In this document: positions 17,315 through 25,327 of the stretch, in pieces
Position numbering within the stretch: position 1 is the stretch's first letter
Layout: the number at the start of each line of letters is the position of its first letter
Assembly (NCBI GenBank): GCA_035652095.1
Contig: DASREM010000028.1
Coordinates: 496,001-560,000, forward strand
DNA from: DASREM01 sp035652095
Lineage (GTDB): Bacteria > Acidobacteriota > Terriglobia > Terriglobales > Acidobacteriaceae
Reading direction: 5' to 3'
Length of the DNA: 64,000 nucleotides
The notes under the pieces: model-generated
The model's input: the letters and a program-made list of their open reading frames with translations, nothing else
Databases searched by the model: none
What the model was told of the DNA's origin: nothing
Translations under genes and position numbers: made by a program

Positions 17315-18163
17315 ATGGCTGCATCTCCGCCGGTAGTGTTGACGATTGCCGGATTCGACCCCTCCTCCGGCGCGGGCGTCACAGCCGACATCAAAACCAT
17401 TGCTGCCCATAGTTGCTACGGGGTGGCTTGCATTTCCGCCCTGACGGTGCAATCCACCGGCGGGGTACGCCGGGTTGAGCCACTCGATCCCAGCCTGGTC
17501 ACCGACACCCTTCAGGAACTCGCCTCTGATGTAGAGATTGCGGCTGTACACATCGGAATGCTCGGCTCGGGCAGGGTGGTGCGCGCAGTCGCCGACTTCC
17601 TGTTAAGACAGAAATTGCCGAACGTCGTGCTCGATCCCATTCTGAAGTCTTCTTCGGGTGCAGACCTTCTGGATCCGACCGGAACCAAGCTGCTGCTCGA
17701 AAAGCTGCTTCCGCTTTCCGTAGTGGTCACGCCCAACGTGGACGAGGCCTCGGCCCTGACCGGACTGGCAGTGAAGGCCGAGGATCAAATGCGTGCGGCG
17801 GCCCATAAGCTCCATCAAATGGGGGCGGCGGCTGTGGTCGTCACCGGGGGCCATCTTGAAAAGGCTGTCGACCTTCTGAGCTTCACCAGCACGCGGGGAG
17901 TGGAGCAGGAGATTTTTAAGTCCGAACGGCAGCGCTCCAAGTCCACTCACGGCACTGGCTGCGCATTCGCTACCGCGATGGCCTGCCACCTCGCCCTCGG
18001 GCGGGGACTGCCGGAGGCCGTCCTGCTGGCGAAGGCTTACGTTGCCGCAGCCATTTCGAATGCTCACCCCATGGGACGCGGCACCGGTCCGGTGCACCAT
18101 CTCTATCGTATGCATCAGCAAAGACGCATCCCGACGGCCCACGATCCCGAACCCGTCCACTGA
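17315..18163 (+). CDS. thiD: Hydroxymethylpyrimidine/phosphomethylpyrimidine kinase
   Basis: 282 residues. Phosphorylates HMP and HMP-P in thiamine synthesis. Ribokinase-fold signs are VLTIAGFDPSSGAGVTAD near the N-terminus, VLDPILKSSSG, VVTPNVDEASALTG and the anion-hole/catalytic STHGTGCAFATA near 212-223. ATG 17315 leaves the usual short N-terminus. It stands alone; no other thi gene is in the window unless the ThiF-like protein at 24175 takes part. Its 3' end is marked by a 15-bp palindrome. Confidence 0.95.
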   Translation: MAASPPVVLTIAGFDPSSGAGVTADIKTIAAHSCYGVACISALTVQSTGGVRRVEPLDPSLVTDTLQELASDVEIAAVHIGMLGSGRVVRAVADFLLRQKLPNVVLDPILKSSSGADLLDPTGTKLLLEKLLPLSVVVTPNVDEASALTGLAVKAEDQMRAAAHKLHQMGAAAVVVTGGHLEKAVDLLSFTSTRGVEQEIFKSERQRSKSTHGTGCAFATAMACHLALGRGLPEAVLLAKAYVAAAISNAHPMGRGTGPVHHLYRMHQQRRIPTAHDPEPVH

Positions 18164-18164
18164 A

Positions 18165-18179
18165 GACAGTGTCACTGTC
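18165..18179. promoter_or_regulatory. Perfect 15-bp palindrome right after thiD
   Basis: GACAGTG-T-CACTGTC begins 2 bp after the thiD stop. With a one-base centre it cannot form a usable RNA hairpin loop of full length, so a protein-binding dyad is more likely than a terminator. Function unknown. Confidence 0.3.
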
Positions 18180-18226
18180 AGGTAGGGCCTTTCACAGAAC
18201 CTGGGAGAATGAGGGGGAGGGAGGGC

Positions 18227-18247
18227 GGAGACCCGGGGACGGTCTCC
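18227..18247. terminator. Stem-loop between convergent thiD and a zinc-ribbon gene
   Basis: GGAGACC (18227-18233) pairs with GGTCTCC (18241-18247) around a 7-nt loop. There is no T-run on either side, so only weak or factor-assisted termination is supported. Its place between two convergent genes fits a shared end. Confidence 0.35.
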
Positions 18248-18259
18248 CGTACGAGAAAG

Positions 18260-18691
18260 CTAATCTTTCATTTCAGTTTTCTTCTTGAGCAGGACTCCGG
18301 CCACGAATGACGCGATCGATGCCAGCAGCCACTGGATCCTGAACAACTGCACCGCTTGCCAATCCAGCAGAGTCTTCTCGCTGTAGATGATGCCCGCCAG
18401 CAACGCGAACAGCGCGCAGCCAGAGCCCACCAAAAATGCAATCAGCGAAGCAGTCGAGAGCCCTAAGCCGTCTTTGATGTTGTGAAACTCAAGAGCGCTC
18501 AGGAAGTCAAAGCTCGAATGTTGCCGGGTACCGAGGCTCGAGCGTGCCATTCCGCAGGAATGGCAGAAACGCGAGCCCACCATAAACTCGGTGCCGCAAC
18601 CCCCGCAGACTTCCGCGGGACTCGCAGCCTCCGTCACTGGCATGGGGGGCCGCCAGAATTCCTGTTGAGGGTTGTGTGCCAGCTCTGCCAT
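18260..18691 (-). CDS. Zinc-ribbon membrane protein
   Basis: About 143 residues from ATG 18691, which has AGGAAGG 8 nt upstream; another ATG at 18736 would add 15 residues. The N-terminal half has one zinc ribbon (CGGCG, then CHSCG at about +15). The C-terminal half has two hydrophobic segments, about 80-105 and 118-137, and ends in a Lys-rich tail. No named family is recognised. Zinc-ribbon plus membrane domains of this kind are common in acidobacteria, but the role is unknown. Confidence 0.7.
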   Translation of the reverse strand: MAELAHNPQQEFWRPPMPVTEAASPAEVCGGCGTEFMVGSRFCHSCGMARSSLGTRQHSSFDFLSALEFHNIKDGLGLSTASLIAFLVGSGCALFALLAGIIYSEKTLLDWQAVQLFRIQWLLASIASFVAGVLLKKKTEMKD

Positions 18692-18950
18692 AAAATCCGC
18701 CTTCCTGTTATTGGCAAGCCAAAGTCCAAAGCCCATTTACACCTAAATCATTGATACCGCGAACACTGTAGAGCGATCCGCCATAGAACGAACGGGAGCA
18801 CCCGGCAAGTTTTACTCTATCCTTAGGGAAGATTGGGGGAGGACTTGCGGCAGTATAGCTGAGATATCGTTACCCTCGCGAACCCCCCGTGTCGTTCGTG
18901 GTTCGGGGAGCAGCTGTTCGGTTACACTATTTCAACCCTCGCCAAGCGAC

Positions 18951-20168
18951 GTGAAAGACAGTATTGTCACTTTCCGGGCCACAGTCGTCGGAGCGTTCGC
19001 GCTGTTGCTCGGAATCCAGTTGGCCGCCGCCCAGGGCAGCCGAAACATGGTGTTCCGGCCCGCCGATTCGCTCAACGCCAGCGCCTTTGATCGCTTCTAT
19101 AACCTCGACTTCGACGGGGCCATTCGCGAATTTCAGCAGATCGCCGATCGTCATCCCAACGATCCGTTTGCCGTGAACCACCTGCTGACAGGTGTTTTGT
19201 TTCAGGAGCTGTATCGCATGGGAGCGCTGAACACCGGCGACTATGCCAATGACAGCTTCGTGGGCAAGCCCCACCGGCCAGCCGATCCCAAGGCCGCGCA
19301 GCGCATTCGCGACCTGGTCGATCACGCCCTGAAACTCGAGGAGGCTCGTCTTGCCGACGATCCCAAGGACGTGGACGCGCTCTATGCCCGTGGCGTTACT
19401 CGCGCGCAGTTCTCCACCTACACGGTGCTGATCGAGCGCGCATGGTTCTCCGCCTTACGAAACGCTGTGGGTGCGCGTCGCGACCATGAGCGCGTGCTCG
19501 AACTCTCGCCCTCCTATACCGATGCCAAGTTGATTGTGGGCGCGCATAACTATGTTATGGGCAGCCTGCCCTGGGGCGTAAAGGTCGCAGTCGCCATGGT
19601 CCGCCTCGGCGGCAACAAACAGACTGGCCTCGATTACCTGAAAGACGCTGCCCACAGCAACGGCGAAACCAGCGTCGACGCCAAGATCCTGTTGTCCCTC
19701 TTTGACCGCCGGGAGCACCAGTACGACGAGGCCCTCAAATACACGCGCAGCCTTATCCCGAGTTACCCGCGAAATCTCCTCCTGGCTCTCGAAGAGGGCA
19801 ATCTACTGCGAGCACAAGGCAAACTGGGGGAAGCCGCGGCTGTCTATCGCCGCATTTGGCAGGCCGGCCGTGAAGGAAAATATGCCAACCTGCACTACGA
19901 ATTTGCCGCGCTAAGCCTGGGCGACACGCTGCGCGCCACCAAAGACTACGCGGGCGCGGCTGTCGCCTACGATGAAGTCGGCCATGCGGACAATCCGGAC
20001 CCCGAAGTACTCCAGAAAGCCAATCTTTGCGCCGGGGAAATGTATGACTTGCTGCAAAAGCGAGACCTTGCGCTCAAGAAGTACGAAGCCGTGATTGCCA
20101 GCAAGTCCGACAACGACAATGCCGATCTCGCCCGTAAACGGCTCAAAGAGCCTTACCGAGTGGAATAG
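18951..20168 (+). CDS. Secreted TPR-repeat protein
   Basis: 405 residues starting at GTG 18951, with a signal peptide (about 1-27, ending LAAAQ). The mature part has TPR-like helix pairs, for example AFDRFYNLDFDGAIREFQQI (about 44-63), EYQYDEAL-type segments in the middle and DLALKKYEAVIA near the C-terminus. TPRs hold protein complexes together and no catalytic motif is seen, so a periplasmic scaffold role is likely. The PspC-like gene follows after 19 bp, perhaps in the same transcript. Confidence 0.72.
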   Translation: MKDSIVTFRATVVGAFALLLGIQLAAAQGSRNMVFRPADSLNASAFDRFYNLDFDGAIREFQQIADRHPNDPFAVNHLLTGVLFQELYRMGALNTGDYANDSFVGKPHRPADPKAAQRIRDLVDHALKLEEARLADDPKDVDALYARGVTRAQFSTYTVLIERAWFSALRNAVGARRDHERVLELSPSYTDAKLIVGAHNYVMGSLPWGVKVAVAMVRLGGNKQTGLDYLKDAAHSNGETSVDAKILLSLFDRREHQYDEALKYTRSLIPSYPRNLLLALEEGNLLRAQGKLGEAAAVYRRIWQAGREGKYANLHYEFAALSLGDTLRATKDYAGAAVAYDEVGHADNPDPEVLQKANLCAGEMYDLLQKRDLALKKYEAVIASKSDNDNADLARKRLKEPYRVE

Positions 20169-20187
20169 AATGATGCCGGAGGTGTTT

Positions 20188-20502
20188 ATGTACTGCTGTT
20201 ATTGCGGCAAGGTGATTCAGGATGACGCGAATCTTTGCGCCTACTGCGGCAAGCGGGTGACGGCCGGAGTGGTTGCGCGCAAGCGGCTGGTGCGTCCCCG
20301 CGAAGGACGCAAGATCGCCGGTGTCTGCCTGGGCTTCGCCGAATACTTCGATCTTGACGTAAACCTGGTGCGGTTGGTCTGGCTGCTCGCTTCCGTGATG
20401 ACGGTCATTGGCGTGCTTTCCTATCCCATCGCCTGGATCGTGATTCCGGAAGAGCCGCGCATGCTTCCGGCACCAAGCGGAACGCCGGCGACGATCTCTT
20501 AA
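20188..20502 (+). CDS. Zinc-ribbon plus PspC-domain membrane protein
   Basis: 104 residues from ATG 20188, chosen because GGAGGT lies just upstream; two ATGs at 20170 and 20173 lack such a site. Residues 1-22 are a zinc ribbon (CCYCGK and CAYCGK). A PspC domain (about 38-90) follows: GRKIAGVCLGFAEYFDLDVNLVR, then a hydrophobic helix and IPEEP. PspC proteins are membrane-associated parts of envelope-stress responses; here no other psp gene is adjacent. Confidence 0.88.
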   Translation: MYCCYCGKVIQDDANLCAYCGKRVTAGVVARKRLVRPREGRKIAGVCLGFAEYFDLDVNLVRLVWLLASVMTVIGVLSYPIAWIVIPEEPRMLPAPSGTPATIS

Positions 20503-20609
20503 GAGCTGGGCGGAATGTACCGCTGTTGACACTTTGAAGGCGCGGTTCCAACCGCGCCACAGACAAACTCTGACGCGGCCTGGCGCTGGCGCGAGAATCC
20601 CGTCCATAT

Positions 20610-21404
20610 ATGAACCGTGTTCGCAGCGGTGACGCCGAAATCTCCTACGAAGTCCTGGGCGACGGAGCTCCCGTCGTCCTGCTCCATCCTTTTCCAGCGA
20701 ACCATGAACTCTGGAAGCCTGCTGCCCAGGCGCTGATCTCCAAGTATCGCGTGATCCTTCCCGATCTTCGCGGCCATGGAGACTCCGACGTGGGCGAAGG
20801 TCCCGCCACCATGGAGAAGCATGCTGGTGACCTTGTGCGCGTTTTGGATGATGCCGGTATCGGCCGCGCACCCTTCGTTGGGGTCTCCATCGGCGGCTAC
20901 GCGTTGTTCGAATTCTGGCGCAGATTTCGCGGACGCGTCGCGGGCCTGATGCTCTGCAATACCAAGGCTGGCGCCGATAATGCGGAAGGCCGGGCTGGAC
21001 GCCTGAAGGCCGCCGACGAGGTGCTTGAGCGCGGCACGGAACAGTTTTTTGACGCCACAATAAAAAAACTGCTGGGCAAGACCACTCTCGAGTCGCGTCC
21101 CGATCTGGTGGACGGCGCGCTGCGAATGATGAGGAAAATGTCTCCCCAGGATGTCGCTATGGTGCAGCGAGGAATGGCTGAGCGACCCGATTCTGTTGCA
21201 ACTTTGAAAACCATCAACGTGCCCACGCTCGTTGTCACCGGCGATGAAGATGAGGCGACCGGCGTCGCCGAGGCCCGGCTCATGCAGCAGCACATCCCCG
21301 GGAGCGAGATGGTCGTGGTGCCCAGGGCCGGCCACTATTCGCCTTGGGAGCAGCCGCACGAAATCGGAAGAATTGTCCGTCAGTTTCTCGACAAACTGGG
21401 ATAA
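20610..21404 (+). CDS. Alpha/beta-fold hydrolase
   Basis: 264 residues. The nucleophile elbow is GVSIGGYA (Ser about 93) and the oxyanion region is VVLLHPFPANHELW. An Asp follows strand 6 (VTGDEDEAT) and the catalytic His is in GHYSPWEQP near the end. This is the architecture of 3-oxoadipate enol-lactonase/haloperoxidase-like hydrolases, but the substrate cannot be told. It starts at ATG 20610, about 107 bp after the PspC gene. Confidence 0.85.
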   Translation: MNRVRSGDAEISYEVLGDGAPVVLLHPFPANHELWKPAAQALISKYRVILPDLRGHGDSDVGEGPATMEKHAGDLVRVLDDAGIGRAPFVGVSIGGYALFEFWRRFRGRVAGLMLCNTKAGADNAEGRAGRLKAADEVLERGTEQFFDATIKKLLGKTTLESRPDLVDGALRMMRKMSPQDVAMVQRGMAERPDSVATLKTINVPTLVVTGDEDEATGVAEARLMQQHIPGSEMVVVPRAGHYSPWEQPHEIGRIVRQFLDKLG

Positions 21405-21460
21405 CAGGCCCTGAATGCTCGCTGGGGTTACGTTCAGAGCTTTGCTACAATTCCCCCGTC

Positions 21461-21871
21461 ATGATCGATACTTATCTCGTTCCGGAAAAGACCGTGGTTA
21501 CGGCCAAAGGCGATGGACCGGCCCTCGACATTAGCGGCGCGGGCAGTGGCACGCTCCTGCTCACCTTGCAGATCACCGACATCATCGAGCAGGAATCCAT
21601 CGACGTCACCGTGCATGGCTCCGCCGACGGCACGGCGTGGTCGCCAAAACCGCTGTTGAAGTTTCCGCAGAAGTTTTATCGGGGAGATCATCCGGCCCTA
21701 CTGGACCTGTCCGAACATGCCGGCGTGAAATTTCTTCGTGCCCACTGGGAAGTGAATCGCTGGGGACGCGGAGAGGAAACTCCTCGCTTCGAATTTCACG
21801 TGACCGCAAAAGAAGTTCCCGCCGACGTGCTCAGCGAAGCCAGCAGCAGAGCCAAAGCGCTGGTCGGTTAG
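21461..21871 (+). CDS. Conserved-looking hypothetical protein
   Basis: 136 residues from ATG 21461, which follows a clean break after the hydrolase; an in-frame extension upstream overlaps that gene. It has no TM segment or signal peptide and is predicted to be mostly beta-strand. It shows an alternating hydrophobic pattern (GTLLLTLQITDII, IDVTVHGSADGTAW, LRAHWEVNRW). The GSADGTAW segment and the overall size resemble small beta-sandwich proteins, but I do not recognise a family. Confidence 0.6.
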   Translation: MIDTYLVPEKTVVTAKGDGPALDISGAGSGTLLLTLQITDIIEQESIDVTVHGSADGTAWSPKPLLKFPQKFYRGDHPALLDLSEHAGVKFLRAHWEVNRWGRGEETPRFEFHVTAKEVPADVLSEASSRAKALVG

Positions 21872-21966
21872 CGACAAACCGCTGCAGATGCAGTTGGCTT
21901 TCTCTCCGGAGAAAGCCGATGCGCTCTCCGCACCAGTGTCGCGTCCCTGATTTATATTGATCCTGC

Positions 21967-23253
21967 ATGGCTCCCGCGTCATCGGTGGTGATCCGACCCG
22001 CACGCAATCTACGCGGGACCGCTCGACTGCCCGGGGACAAGTCCATCTCCCACCGCTATGCCATGCTGGCTGCGATTGCCGAAGGTACAACGCGGCTGAC
22101 AAATTTCTCGACCGGAGCCGATTGTGCCAGCACCTTGTCCTGCCTCAAGGCGCTCGGGGTAAATTGGGAGCGCACCGATACCGAAGTTTTAATCCAGGGT
22201 CAGGGCTCGGCGTTGTCCGCGCCGAAACATGAATTGGACTGCGGCAACTCTGGCTCGACTATGCGTATGTTGAGCGGAATTCTGGCCGGGCAAAGATTTA
22301 CCAGCGATCTGGTAGGAGACGAATCGCTCTCTCGCCGTCCCATGGCGCGCATCATCGAACCGCTTCAGTTGATGGGAGCGAAGATTCATTCCAGGGGAGG
22401 GAATCCACCGCTGCAGATCAGGGGCGGTCGGCTGAGCGCGATTGACTACGCGATGCCGGTAGCCAGCGCGCAAGTAAAATCGTCTCTACTATTCGCCGGC
22501 CTCTATGCGAACGGCCTGACCAGCCTCGAAGAACCACTTCGCACCCGCGATCACGGAGAAATCGCGCTGCGTGCCTTCGGCGCAGAGATCCACCGCGGCC
22601 GAAACCGGGTCTGCATTGCCGGGGGACAATGGCTCAAAGCCATCGAAGCCGCCATTCCTGGCGACATCTCGAGCGCTGCGTTCTTCCTCTGTGCCGCTGC
22701 TCTGTTTCCCGGTTCGCATTTGACCATCCCCGATCTGCTCATGAATCCCACACGTGCCCGCCTGCTGGACCTGCTGATTTCCATCGGACTGAAGATCTCG
22801 GTGCTCTCACTTGAGGAATATCATGGCGAGCCGCGCGGAACCGTCCAGATCGAAGGCGACAAAATTCGCGGAACCATCATCGCCGGCGCCGACACCGCGG
22901 CCCTGATCGACGAGATTCCGGTTCTAGCCGCCATCGCCCCTTATACACAGGAGGGCGTCGAAATTCGCGACGCTGGGGAGTTGCGGGTCAAGGAGTCGGA
23001 CCGTATCGCGGCGGTGGCAAACAACCTTCGCGCGATGGGCGCCGCAGTCGAAGAAAGGCCGGACGGACTAAAAATCCCCGGCCAGCAAAAACTGCAAGGC
23101 GCTGAGATCAACTCGCAGGGTGATCACCGCATTGCGATGGCTTTCGCAATTGCCGCCCTGCGTGCGGAAGGAGACACCATCATTCACGGATCCGATGCAG
23201 CGGTAATATCCTACCCCGAATTCTTCACGGTGCTGGAAAGCCTAACCAGTTAG
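21967..23253 (+). CDS. aroA: 3-phosphoshikimate 1-carboxyvinyltransferase (EPSP synthase)
   Basis: 428 residues. Joins PEP to shikimate-3-phosphate in chorismate synthesis. Key segments are GDKSISHRYAML (about 23-34) and CGNSGSTMRML (PEP site). Further on are LSRRPMARI, VASAQVKSS and RVKESDRI with the catalytic Asp/Glu residues, and GDHRIAMAFAIAAL near the C-terminus. It is followed by the 23316-23529 tandem repeat. The partner gene aroB is 31 kb away in this window. Confidence 0.97.
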   Translation: MAPASSVVIRPARNLRGTARLPGDKSISHRYAMLAAIAEGTTRLTNFSTGADCASTLSCLKALGVNWERTDTEVLIQGQGSALSAPKHELDCGNSGSTMRMLSGILAGQRFTSDLVGDESLSRRPMARIIEPLQLMGAKIHSRGGNPPLQIRGGRLSAIDYAMPVASAQVKSSLLFAGLYANGLTSLEEPLRTRDHGEIALRAFGAEIHRGRNRVCIAGGQWLKAIEAAIPGDISSAAFFLCAAALFPGSHLTIPDLLMNPTRARLLDLLISIGLKISVLSLEEYHGEPRGTVQIEGDKIRGTIIAGADTAALIDEIPVLAAIAPYTQEGVEIRDAGELRVKESDRIAAVANNLRAMGAAVEERPDGLKIPGQQKLQGAEINSQGDHRIAMAFAIAALRAEGDTIIHGSDAAVISYPEFFTVLESLTS

Positions 23254-23315
23254 GACGCAGGACGCAGGGCGCGATGACAATCTCGTTCGTGGAGCCCTGG
23301 GCTCTTTCCTGGCTT

Positions 23316-23529
23316 CAGTTGGTGAGCTTCTGCTTCCTTGGTGTCCTTGGTGGCTTAGAGAAGTTCTTAAACCACAAAGGACACGAAGTCTCACGGAGGA
23401 AATGGGTGCAAGATGATCAGTTGGTGAGTGTCTGCTTCCTTTGTGGTCCTTGGTGTCCTTGGTGGTTTAAAGAAGTTCTTGAACCACCAAGGACACGAAG
23501 TCTCACGGAGGGAATGGGTGCAAGATTAT
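23316..23529. repeat. Tandem duplication of a palindromic intergenic repeat
   Basis: Two direct copies, 23316-23417 (102 bp) and 23418-23529 (112 bp), differ by a roughly 10-bp insertion and a few substitutions. Each begins cagttggtgag and ends gggtgcaagat. Each holds an inverted repeat: a run like ccttggtgtccttggtgg and, about 20 nt later, its complement aaccaccaaggacacgaag. The second copy ends exactly at the stop codon of the minus-strand gene. It resembles dispersed palindromic repeats common in soil bacteria. No transposase is present. Confidence 0.75.
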
Positions 23530-24071
23530 CAGTGCATCTGCTCAGTCTTCCCGTCGTACTTCACCGTGCCGGTAGACTGGTTCATGCGATTGATGTCGTC
23601 ATTCGTGATCGTGCGGTTCGCCTTCTTTCCCGCACCCATCTTGGCCATGGCTGCGATGCCATTCATCTGGTAGCCGGCAATGTAGTCGAAACTGCGATGC
23701 TCCGCGTGATGCCCGCTATGCATCTCCATTTCATGACGCACATGCCCCGGCCCGGCAGGGGCGGGCGAAACTGCGGACGGTCCGTACCAGACCGGTTGCG
23801 TGTACACGCCGACAGGTGGCTCATTCACAATGGAGAGAGTGGCATTAGTGGCTCCGGCGACGTTACCCCAGGTAGCGTTGCTCGCTCCCACGGGATCCGG
23901 TGAAACCGTCGCCAGGGAAACTGACGGCGTGACAACGAGTGGCACGAACGGTGCCGCATACACGCCATAGGAAGGAACCCAATTGCTGGCATAACCCCCA
24001 ATCGTGGTCGCCTGGGCGGCGGCAAATCCACAGAGCAGTAGAACAGCAGAGAACACCATCACAGAACGCAT
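23529..24071 (-). CDS. Secreted hypothetical protein
   Basis: 180 residues. ATG 24071 has a strong GGAGG 4 nt upstream; a longer frame begins at 24089. A signal peptide (RSVMVFSAVLLLCGFAAAQ) is followed by a Pro/Ala/Val/Thr-rich mature part with little predicted structure. A His-rich patch (HVRHEMEMHSGHHAEH) lies in the middle and the C-terminus is basic (KKANRTITNDDINRMN). The His/Met patch might bind metal such as copper or nickel. No family is recognised. Confidence 0.6.
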   Translation of the reverse strand: MRSVMVFSAVLLLCGFAAAQATTIGGYASNWVPSYGVYAAPFVPLVVTPSVSLATVSPDPVGASNATWGNVAGATNATLSIVNEPPVGVYTQPVWYGPSAVSPAPAGPGHVRHEMEMHSGHHAEHRSFDYIAGYQMNGIAAMAKMGAGKKANRTITNDDINRMNQSTGTVKYDGKTEQMH

Positions 24072-24174
24072 GCAACCTCCTAGGGTCAAAGAACTCGAAT
24101 CGCAGCTTGGCGCCGCAAAAGGTACTTAGCTTGGAGGCATCATACACCCGAAAAGCCTTGCTGGAAGCGGCTTT

Positions 24175-25200
24175 TCAGCTGCCAACGTAGCGGGCATAGA
24201 GACTTCTGGCCACGGCAGTGTCTGTGGTCCCCTTGATGATGGCCCTGCCGTCGGGGAACAGCGTCATCTCGTAGGGCTCATGCCAGAACTTGAGCACAAA
24301 ATCATTATGCCGCACGGTTCCGTGTGGCTTAAGTCGCTCCGACATTTGCAAAAGATCGAGCGGACGCTCCCGTTCATGGATCTGAACCGAATTCCGCCCG
24401 CACAAAGTAATGTGCGGCCTGCTGTCGCCCGCCAGGTGAATGAAATCTTTTTCACCGCACGCCCGGCAGCCTGCACGCGGCGCATCCGCCGCTACCTCCG
24501 CGCGCTCATTCCACCAGACGTCGAACGAAAACAGCGTCCGCCTCACCCGGTCAGACGCCCCGATCACAATCTTCAGCGCTTCGGTTGCCGCGACCGAGGA
24601 CGCCAGGTTCACCGCGGAATTCAGTATTCCCGAGGTCTCGCAGGTTTCCACTGCCCCGCGCGGCGCGTCCGGAAACACGCACGCTAAACACGCCGTGACC
24701 CCCGGAATGACATTTAATGTCACCCCGTAACTTCCCACGGCTGCGGTGTAGATCCACGGAAGCTCGCGACTGACGGCATAGTCGTTGATCAAGTACCGGG
24801 TCTCGAAGTTGTCGGTACCGTCCATGACGAGGTCACAGTTCGCCAGGCACTCGTCCACGTTGGATGGAATCAGGTCCGCGACCTTGGGTTCGACCACGAT
24901 CTGGGAATTAAATGCCGCCACCTTGCGCGCTGCCGCGATCGCCTTGGGCATCGACTCCGCCGCATCGGCTTCGTCGAACAAGGATTGCCGTTGCAGGTTA
25001 CTGGGCTCGACGTAATCGCGATCAATAATCCTTAAGCTTCCCACGCCTGCGCGCGCAAGCAGGGATGCGATGGCGGAGCCAGTTGCGCCGCATCCCACAA
25101 GACTTACCCGGGCTGACTGGAGTTTCCGCTGCCCCTCTGCTCCGATGGGACTGAACAGAATCTGCCGTGAGTAGCGCTCGTCGAGTTCCCAGGAGGTCAT
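24175..25200 (-). CDS. ThiF/MoeB/HesA-type E1-like adenylyltransferase
   Basis: About 341 residues from ATG 25200; a longer frame begins at 25278. Rossmann ATP-binding site: SLVGCGATGSAIASLLARAG and RDYVEPSNLQRQ. DGTDNFETRYLINDY carries the Asp needed for adenylation, and the conserved Cys-containing loop is ETCETSGIL. Zinc ligands are CLAC and, later, CRAC. About 70 extra C-terminal residues (LCGRNSVQIHERERPLDLL... to GTTDTAVARSLYARYVGS) are unlike ThiF or MoeB. The family activates ubiquitin-like sulfur carriers (ThiS, MoaD), but none is nearby. Confidence 0.88.
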   Translation of the reverse strand: MTSWELDERYSRQILFSPIGAEGQRKLQSARVSLVGCGATGSAIASLLARAGVGSLRIIDRDYVEPSNLQRQSLFDEADAAESMPKAIAAARKVAAFNSQIVVEPKVADLIPSNVDECLANCDLVMDGTDNFETRYLINDYAVSRELPWIYTAAVGSYGVTLNVIPGVTACLACVFPDAPRGAVETCETSGILNSAVNLASSVAATEALKIVIGASDRVRRTLFSFDVWWNERAEVAADAPRAGCRACGEKDFIHLAGDSRPHITLCGRNSVQIHERERPLDLLQMSERLKPHGTVRHNDFVLKFWHEPYEMTLFPDGRAIIKGTTDTAVARSLYARYVGS

Positions 25201-25327
25201 CAATTTTCCAATGCTAAAACCAGTATTATAGGTCGGAACCCGGCGCGGGCACTCACCGTGGAGGACAACACGGCCCAAGTCGCGTTCATCGAACTACTTA
25301 TCCGCTGTTCCGCGTTGAGGAGTCTGG

